Assembly: GCA_903954065.1 (NCBI GenBank)
Contig: CAJBME010000122.1
Coordinates: 1-37,443 of the forward strand
DNA: 37,443 nucleotides
Direction: 5' to 3'
DNA from: an uncultured bacterium
GTDB taxonomy: Bacteria; Verrucomicrobiota; Verrucomicrobiia; Verrucomicrobiales; V1-33
Shown: positions 32,866-37,443 of the stretch, piece after piece
Numbering within the stretch: the stretch's first letter is position 1
How the letters are laid out: the number at the start of each line of letters is the position of its first letter
The notes under the pieces: generated by a model
Database searches by the model: none
What the model was told of the DNA's origin: nothing
The model's input: only the letters and a program-made list of their open reading frames with translations
Position numbers and translations under genes: made by a program

Positions 32866-34458
32866 ATGACGAGGCGGCACTTGCTTGCGGTGGTTCCGCC
32901 TGCGGCTGCGCTTGGATTTGCGGGGTGTGGTGGCATGGAGCCACGGGCGGATTTGATCTTTTTGAGTCCTTCGGAGCCGGAGACATTGGATCCGGCATTG
33001 GCTTCGGATCAGGCGTCGGGGCGTGTGATCACCTCGTTATTTGAGGGGCTGATGAGGTGGAATGAGGCGGGCGAGTCAGTTCCGGGGGTGGCGGAGGCGC
33101 GGCCGGAGATTTCGTCGGATGGATTGCGTTATATTTTCCGGCTGCGGGAGAGTGCTCGTTGGAGCAATGGCGAGCCGGTGACGGCGCATGATTTTGTGGC
33201 TTCGTGGGAGCGGGTGCTGGACCCCAAGACGGCGGCTGATTACGTCACGCTGCTGCATGTGATCGTCAATGCGAAGGCATACAGTGAAGGGAAGTTGGCT
33301 GATTTTGCGGAAGTCGGGGTGAAGGCGGAGGATGATCGCACGTTGGTGGTGAGGCTGGAGCATCCAGCGCCGTATTTTACGGATCTGTGTGCGTTCACGA
33401 CGTATTGTCCGGTGCATGTTCGCTCGTTGACGGCGGCGGGCGGGAGCGCGTGGGAGCCGGGGCGGATCGTGGGCAATGGGGCGTATCGTCTGGCGGAGTG
33501 GAGGCTCAACTACCGTCTGGTTTTGGAAAAAAGCCCGACTTATTGGGATCGCGAGCAGGTGGGGATGAGGCAGGTGGAGATTCGAACGATCAGCAACCCG
33601 GTGAGTGCTTTGAATTATTTTGTCACGGGGACGGCTGACCTGACGATGGACAAGAACGGTGTACCGGCGTCGCTGGTGTCGTCACTGCGGCAGCAGCCGT
33701 ATTTCCACAGCGGGCCGATGTTGGCCAGTGGATTCATGCGTTTCAACTGTGCGGTGGCGGGCAGTCCCTTTGCGGATCCCCGGGTACGTCGGGCCTTTGG
33801 TTTGTGTCTTGATCGGCAGCGACTGGTGGATCGGGTCACGCGGATGGGGGAGCCGGCGGCTTACAGTTTTGTGCCTCCCGGGTGTGGCGGGTATGAGCCG
33901 CCACGGCCGGAGCAGCTTTTTGATGTGGAGGAAGCTCGGCGCCTGCTGGCGGAGGCTGGTTATCCGGGGGGGCGCGGGTTTCCTCTGGTGCGCTATCTCT
34001 TTCCTATTCTGGAGACGGATTTGGCGATGGCCATCGAGTTGCAGTCGATGTGGGAAAATGCGTTGGGGGTGAAGATATTACCGCAGAAGCAGGAATGGAA
34101 AGTCTATCTCGATTCCATGCGCAAGGTGAATTATGACATTTGCCGGTCGCCATGGGTCGGTGACTACAACGATCCGAATACATTTCTCGACATGTTTCTG
34201 TCTGAGAGCGGCAACAACCGCACAGGCTGGAAAAGTGTGGAGTATGACCAGTTGATTGCGGCGGCGGCCATGGAGGTCGACCGGGACCGGCGATTTGCGA
34301 TTTTCCGGGAGGCGGAGACGCTATTGATTCAAAAAGAAGCCGTTATTTCGCCGGTTTGGCACTATGTGGGGGTGCAATTTTATTGGCCTGACCGGCTGGC
34401 TGGAGTGCAGAGCAACTTGGTGGATGAACATCCTTTTCGCTGCATGCGGTGGATTTAG
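32866..34458 (+). CDS. Oligopeptide ABC transporter substrate-binding lipoprotein (family 5, OppA-like)
   Basis: A 530-residue solute-binding protein. The short N-terminal signal (MTRRHLLAVVPPAAALG) ends in FAGC, a plausible lipobox with Cys21. The family-5 landmarks follow: PSEPETLDPALASD, SLFEGLMRW, LRESARWSNGEPVTAHDFVASWERVLDP, GNGAYRLAEWRLNYRLVLEKSPTYWD, RRAFGLCLDRQRLVDRV and the C-terminal CRSPWVGDYNDPNTFLDMF. It would bind extracellular oligopeptides for an ABC importer, but no permease or ATPase gene is within this window. It starts 3 nt after secG, which suggests coupled translation. Its stop overlaps the stop of convergent galE. Confidence 0.92.
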   Translation: MTRRHLLAVVPPAAALGFAGCGGMEPRADLIFLSPSEPETLDPALASDQASGRVITSLFEGLMRWNEAGESVPGVAEARPEISSDGLRYIFRLRESARWSNGEPVTAHDFVASWERVLDPKTAADYVTLLHVIVNAKAYSEGKLADFAEVGVKAEDDRTLVVRLEHPAPYFTDLCAFTTYCPVHVRSLTAAGGSAWEPGRIVGNGAYRLAEWRLNYRLVLEKSPTYWDREQVGMRQVEIRTISNPVSALNYFVTGTADLTMDKNGVPASLVSSLRQQPYFHSGPMLASGFMRFNCAVAGSPFADPRVRRAFGLCLDRQRLVDRVTRMGEPAAYSFVPPGCGGYEPPRPEQLFDVEEARRLLAEAGYPGGRGFPLVRYLFPILETDLAMAIELQSMWENALGVKILPQKQEWKVYLDSMRKVNYDICRSPWVGDYNDPNTFLDMFLSESGNNRTGWKSVEYDQLIAAAAMEVDRDRRFAIFREAETLLIQKEAVISPVWHYVGVQFYWPDRLAGVQSNLVDEHPFRCMRWI

Positions 34459-35486
34459 GTGGCGCCGGCAGAGCGGTCGTAGCGACCGCCTTGCGGGCCG
34501 GTCAGCCAGCGCCAGGCGGTTTCGATCATGAAGCGCGGGTCGGGATGCGCGGCCTGCCAGCCGAGGGCGGTTCGGGCCAGCGTGGGATCGGCCACGAGTG
34601 AGGGCGGATCGCCGGCGCGTCGCGGGCCGTAGTCGAGTGGCACGGGTTTTCCGGTGACGGCTTCGGCCAGCGAGATGATTTCCTGGACTGAGCATCCGCG
34701 GCCGGTGCCCAGATTGCAACGGAGTGAACCGCCCTCATTTCTGAGGTGGGCGAGGGCAGCGGCGTGGGCGGTGGCCAGATCAAGAACGTGGATGTAGTCG
34801 CGAATGCATGTTCCGTCCGGCGTCGGGTAATCGCGGCCGAAGACGGTGATTTTTTCGATTTCGCCGGTAATGGCCATCAGGACTCTGGGGATGAGGTGGG
34901 TTTCCGGGTGGTGGTCTTCGCCGATCAGGCCGTCTTCGGAAGCGCCGGCCGCATTGAAATAGCGAAGGGCCACGCTGCGCAGGCCCCATGCGGCTTCGCA
35001 GTCGGTGAGGATCCTTTCGAGCATGAACTTGGACCAGCCGTAAGGATTGATCGGTTGCTGCGGGTGGCGTTCATCCATCGGTATGGTGACAGGATCACCG
35101 TAGGTGGCGGCCGTAGAGGAAAGAATGAATGACTGGCAGCGGTGGCGCCGCATCGCTTCTAGTACGACCAGCGGTGCGCCCACGTTGTTGCTGTAATATT
35201 TTAATGGTTCGGCCACCGACTCGCCAACCACCGAGCAGGCGGCAAAGTGAATGACAGCATCAAAGTGATGCGCGGCAAAGAGTGACTCGATCAGCCCGGC
35301 ATCAGATAACTCCCCCGCCACAACAGTCACGCCAGGAGTGACTATCGCCCCGCGATGACCAAGGCTGAAATTATCCAGAACCACCACAGGCTGACCGGCC
35401 TCGGCCAAATGGCGCACGGTGTGGGAACCGATGTAGCCCGCACCCCCGATGACAAGAAGCGGACGATGGCTGGAAAGCGTACTCAT
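34455..35486 (-). CDS. galE: UDP-glucose 4-epimerase
   Basis: A 343-residue extended SDR enzyme interconverting UDP-glucose and UDP-galactose with tightly bound NAD. The landmarks are GGAGYIGSHTVRHL (14-27), VVLDNFSLGH, the catalytic SSTAATYG (Ser about 124) and NPYGWSKFMLE with Tyr149 and Lys153. RYFNAAGAS, FGRDYPTPDGTCIRDYIHVLDLA and a C-terminal GDPPSLVADPT, the UDP-sugar-binding end, complete the set. Cytoplasmic. It lies 30 nt downstream of maf, same strand. It supplies UDP-galactose for envelope polysaccharide or serves galactose use. Its stop codon shares two bases with the stop of the OppA-like gene. Confidence 0.95.
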   Translation of the reverse strand: MSTLSSHRPLLVIGGAGYIGSHTVRHLAEAGQPVVVLDNFSLGHRGAIVTPGVTVVAGELSDAGLIESLFAAHHFDAVIHFAACSVVGESVAEPLKYYSNNVGAPLVVLEAMRRHRCQSFILSSTAATYGDPVTIPMDERHPQQPINPYGWSKFMLERILTDCEAAWGLRSVALRYFNAAGASEDGLIGEDHHPETHLIPRVLMAITGEIEKITVFGRDYPTPDGTCIRDYIHVLDLATAHAAALAHLRNEGGSLRCNLGTGRGCSVQEIISLAEAVTGKPVPLDYGPRRAGDPPSLVADPTLARTALGWQAAHPDPRFMIETAWRWLTGPQGGRYDRSAGAT

Positions 35487-35516
35487 GGGCGCCGATCACC
35501 CCGTGGATCACGTTTG

Positions 35517-36116
35517 TCAATCGCCAGCCGGTAAATCGTGGGCCGCCCAAGGCGCGAGATACTGAGCCAGTGCTTCGACGGGCAATCCGATGACCGTGCT
35601 CAAGGAGCCGTCTATTTTTTCGATGATGAGATGGCCGTGATCTTGGGCGGCGTAAGCGCCGGCTTTGTCGAGAACGGGCACGAGGTCGAGGTAGGTGGCG
35701 ATGAGTGATTCATCGAGCATGCGGAAGGTCACCTGGGTGAGGTCATGAAAGCTGATGAGGGTGTCTGGTCCGGGGCCGTGCAGGCAGACGCCGGTGCACA
35801 CGGTGTGGGTTCGACCGGACAATTGGCGCAGCATGGTTTCGGCTTCGGCCTTGTCTGCGGGTTTGCCCAGCGGGGTGTTGTCCAGATAGACCAGAGTGTC
35901 TGCTCCTAGGACCATGGCTTCGGGGTGGTGCCGCGCGACCGCGGCGGCCTTGAGGCGCGCGTTGTGTCCGGTCAGCTCAGCCGGGCTCAGGGCGGCGTCA
36001 TGTGCCTCCTCTACATCGTCCGCCGTGATCACGGTGAAATCATGAACCAACTCCCGCAGCAGGTCGTTTCTGCGAGGGGAGGCGGAGGCCAGAATAAGCG
36101 GGATCGTCAGTCGCAC
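35517..36116 (-). CDS. maf: Maf family nucleotide pyrophosphatase
   Basis: A 199-residue cytoplasmic enzyme that hydrolyses non-canonical or canonical NTPs (dTTP/UTP in the YhdE branch) to the monophosphate. The landmarks are LILASASPRRNDLL (N-terminus), LGADTLVYLDNTPLGKP, MLRQLSGRTHTVCTGV, AGAYAAQDHG and LSTVIGLPVEAL. The start is GTG 36116; no in-frame ATG lies near. It is divergent from the M23 peptidase gene and upstream of galE. Confidence 0.93.
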   Translation of the reverse strand: MRLTIPLILASASPRRNDLLRELVHDFTVITADDVEEAHDAALSPAELTGHNARLKAAAVARHHPEAMVLGADTLVYLDNTPLGKPADKAEAETMLRQLSGRTHTVCTGVCLHGPGPDTLISFHDLTQVTFRMLDESLIATYLDLVPVLDKAGAYAAQDHGHLIIEKIDGSLSTVIGLPVEALAQYLAPWAAHDLPAGD

Positions 36117-36188
36117 GTGGCCATGAGTGGCGTGCCCGGTCCGTCCGTCAATGGCATTTCAAAAAATGGCCAAACCAAGTCCGTTTGC

Positions 36189-36207
36189 ACCCGGTCGTAG
36201 TCCGGGT
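36189..36207 (+). other. Leader hairpin just upstream of the M23 peptidase start
   Basis: ACCCGG (36189-36194) and CCGGGT (36202-36207) form a perfect 6-bp stem with a 7-nt loop, ending 14 nt before the GTG start at 36222. No Shine-Dalgarno is visible, so the hairpin may influence initiation or simply mark the promoter/operator area. Confidence 0.3.
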
Positions 36208-36221
36208 AACGTATCGAGTTC

Positions 36222-37115
36222 GTGAAGGCTACCCGAACTTTTCTCGTCCTCCTCAGCATCCTGTTCTGGTCCGCATGCTGGCTCCCGCTGCATGCCGAGC
36301 GCAAAGTCCGCGTGCCGCTGGCTGATGGATTCGTCACCCCGGTCGGCAAACCTCCTGGCGAAGGATACTACGTCTTTCGCGGTTATGCCCCCAATGGCCA
36401 CCTCGGCGAAGACTGGAATGGCAAAGGCGGAGGCAATAGCGACCTTGGAGACCCCGTCTACTCTTGCGCTGATGGGATCGTCGTCTTCTCTTTCGATGTC
36501 CGCGTGGGCTGGGGAAACTGCGTGATCGTGCGCCATGCCTACCGTGATCTGGACGGAACCATCCGTCAGGTGGACTCACTCTACGCCCACCTCGACCGCC
36601 GTACGGTGCGCAAAGACCAGCTCGTGCGCCGCGGCCAACAAATCGGCACTATCGGAACCGCCGGCGGGAGGTATGCCGCCCACCTCCACTTTGAAATGCG
36701 GAAAAACCTGAAGGTCGGCATGAACCGCACCCAGTTTCCCCGCGACTTCTCCGTCTATTACAGCCCGCGTCAATTCATGGCCCCGCGGGCCACCCTCAAA
36801 GCTGGATCGATGGCCACTATCGCCGTCGATACCTTCGGGGCGTACGCCGGCGGTGGCGCCGACGCCAGCTCCGAAAAAACCACCGATACCAAAAGCCCTC
36901 GCGATATCCCCACCCGCGCCTCCGCCACCCCCGCCGCCGCCGGGGAGCTCAAAAAGAAACTCGATCAGCTCGACCAATTGGTCGATAAAAACAAAAAAAA
37001 TGCCGAGTCGCTGACCGATGAAGACGTCGATGGATTCTGGGATCGCCTGAAAACACGACTCAAAAATGGGCAGGGCACCAACAGCGGCGAAGGCAACCCG
37101 GAAGAAAAACGATAG
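36222..37115 (+). CDS. Secreted M23 family metallopeptidase
   Basis: A 297-residue protein with a signal peptide (hydrophobic residues 7-20, cleavage near LHAERK at about 25). The LytM/M23 domain has the zinc ligands His60 and Asp64 (HLGEDW), plus SCADGIVV, SLYAHL (His123) and AAHLHFE (His154 and His156). Such enzymes cut peptidoglycan cross-links or act in division. After about residue 195 there is a low-complexity Ser/Thr/Ala/Pro linker. A Lys/Asp/Leu-rich, probably coiled-coil segment (ELKKKLDQLDQLVDKNKKN) follows, and then a polar tail. The start is GTG 36222, the first start after an in-frame TAA at 36207. It is divergent from maf. Confidence 0.9.
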   Translation: MKATRTFLVLLSILFWSACWLPLHAERKVRVPLADGFVTPVGKPPGEGYYVFRGYAPNGHLGEDWNGKGGGNSDLGDPVYSCADGIVVFSFDVRVGWGNCVIVRHAYRDLDGTIRQVDSLYAHLDRRTVRKDQLVRRGQQIGTIGTAGGRYAAHLHFEMRKNLKVGMNRTQFPRDFSVYYSPRQFMAPRATLKAGSMATIAVDTFGAYAGGGADASSEKTTDTKSPRDIPTRASATPAAAGELKKKLDQLDQLVDKNKKNAESLTDEDVDGFWDRLKTRLKNGQGTNSGEGNPEEKR

Positions 37116-37219
37116 AGACCCCTCCAAAAAACGGTCACCGCCTGCCGGATGCTTGGACTGGTGCTTCGACTGTCGGCCGGTAATCCTCAAAGCAGGGCGT
37201 GGGATTTCGCCCCTGCAGC

Positions 37220-37270
37220 GCCGCTAACCGACGGGGTCGGATCAGTGCTTGACTGGGAAGTTGACTTCCC
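37220..37270 (-). repeat. Dispersed intergenic repeat, copy B (inverted relative to copy A)
   Basis: Read on the minus strand, it begins GGGAAGTCAACTTCCC, continues AAGCACTGATCCGAC and ends GGTTAGCGGC. It matches 3134-3188 at 46 of 51 positions once the 4-nt loop insertion of copy A is removed. The hairpin arms GGGAAGT/ACTTCCC are conserved. CCGAC-GGG-GTCGG forms a second stem in this copy. Confidence 0.7.
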
Positions 37271-37274
37271 GCTG

Positions 37275-37308
37275 GCCGGGTACGCTGGCCCCGGTTTCCA
37301 CACTTGGC
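37275..37308 (+). repeat. 34-bp direct repeat, copy 1
   Basis: It starts GCCGGGTACGCTGGCCCC and ends CACACTTGGC. It matches 37410-37443 at 32 of 34 positions (differences at unit positions 8 and 30). The start-to-start distance is 135 nt. Confidence 0.8.
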
Positions 37309-37318
37309 CTTCGGGCCA
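37305..37318. terminator. TGGCC-TTCG-GGCCA hairpin
   Basis: A perfect 5-bp stem is closed by a TTCG tetraloop, an exceptionally stable RNA loop type, overlapping the end of the first 34-bp repeat. It lies 190 nt after the M23 gene. A terminator role is possible, but no T-tract is present. Confidence 0.35.
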
Positions 37319-37409
37319 CATCCCTCAAGACACGGCTCCGAAACCGCTTCTTCGCATCCGGTCACCTGCCAAAAAGACGTTCGGAGAGGCGTTCGGCGCC
37401 GCGACTGTA

Positions 37410-37443
37410 GCCGGGTCCGCTGGCCCCGGTTTCCACACGTGGC
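37410..37443 (+). repeat. 34-bp direct repeat, copy 2 (ends at window edge)
   Basis: The second copy of the unit at 37275-37308, with A to C at unit position 8 and T to G at position 30. It reaches the last base of the window, so the unit may be longer than 34 nt and further copies may follow. Confidence 0.8.

Larger units (their letters stand above)
37116..37443. other. Intergenic, repeat-rich right edge
   Basis: No gene is supported in this 328-nt stretch; a minus-strand frame here consists only of repeat sequence. It contains copy B of the dispersed repeat, a 34-bp direct repeat and a hairpin with a TTCG loop. The repeats continue to the window edge, so the region may extend further right. 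Confidence 0.5.

Noticed and set aside
32167..32880. Minus-strand frame with WRLDRW repeats over secG
   Set aside because: The repeats are the reverse reading of the secG pentapeptide coding repeat; the plus-strand frame has the true SecG domain.
37135..37365. 76-codon minus-strand frame at the right edge
   Set aside because: It consists of intergenic repeat sequence and has no domain.

Overview
The window is about 60% GC, gene-dense and free of rRNA or tRNA genes. It most likely comes from a member of the Planctomycetes-Verrucomicrobia-Chlamydiae group, and probably the Verrucomicrobiota. The main evidence is two copies of the paired PSCyt1/PSCyt2/PSD1 cytochrome-like protein and DUF1501 protein. 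Supporting evidence is a Tat-secreted Gfo/Idh/MocA oxidoreductase, GTP-type PEP carboxykinase, and many start codons preceded by pyrimidine-rich leaders without a Shine-Dalgarno sequence. The taxonomic call is inference; no marker rRNA is present.

Layout. 1-4.3 kb: the edge of a DUF1805 gene, an MFS transporter, a medium-chain dehydrogenase lacking the structural-zinc cysteines, and a secreted SGNH/sialate-O-acetylesterase-like hydrolase. 4.4-11.5 kb, minus strand: a DUF6174-like secreted protein, then (reading upstream) a FAD oxidoreductase, an ATP-grasp protein, a DUF1501 protein and a PSCyt/PSD1 protein. The last four have 4-nt overlaps or a 6-nt gap and look like one operon. A decayed GntR-type regulator lies divergently upstream. 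12-15.5 kb, minus: a translationally coupled pair of peptidases likely specific for proline peptides (M24 and DPP-IV-like S9). 15.8-18.4 kb: a peroxiredoxin, a pirin and a lactonase.

18.6-24.8 kb, plus: the second PSCyt/PSD1 protein (with a LamG-like insert), a second DUF1501 protein and a Gfo/Idh/MocA oxidoreductase. They face a sugar-isomerase-like TIM barrel, a DUF3817 membrane protein and an SDR on the minus strand. 27.2-32.1 kb: central carbon metabolism (pckG, mdh) and a second MFS carrier. 32.3-37.1 kb: secG with a long pentapeptide-repeat tail, an oligopeptide-binding lipoprotein, galE, maf and an M23 peptidase.

Several intergenic repeats are visible. One 51-bp element occurs at both ends of the window in opposite orientation (46/51 identical). 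A 34-bp direct repeat, a 44-bp-period tandem repeat and several hairpins are also present. Overall the region suggests a polysaccharide- and peptide-degrading heterotroph with outer-surface PSD1/DUF1501 machinery. The most unusual unit is the four-gene operon that couples that machinery to an ATP-grasp ligase and a FAD-dependent desaturase/oxidoreductase.
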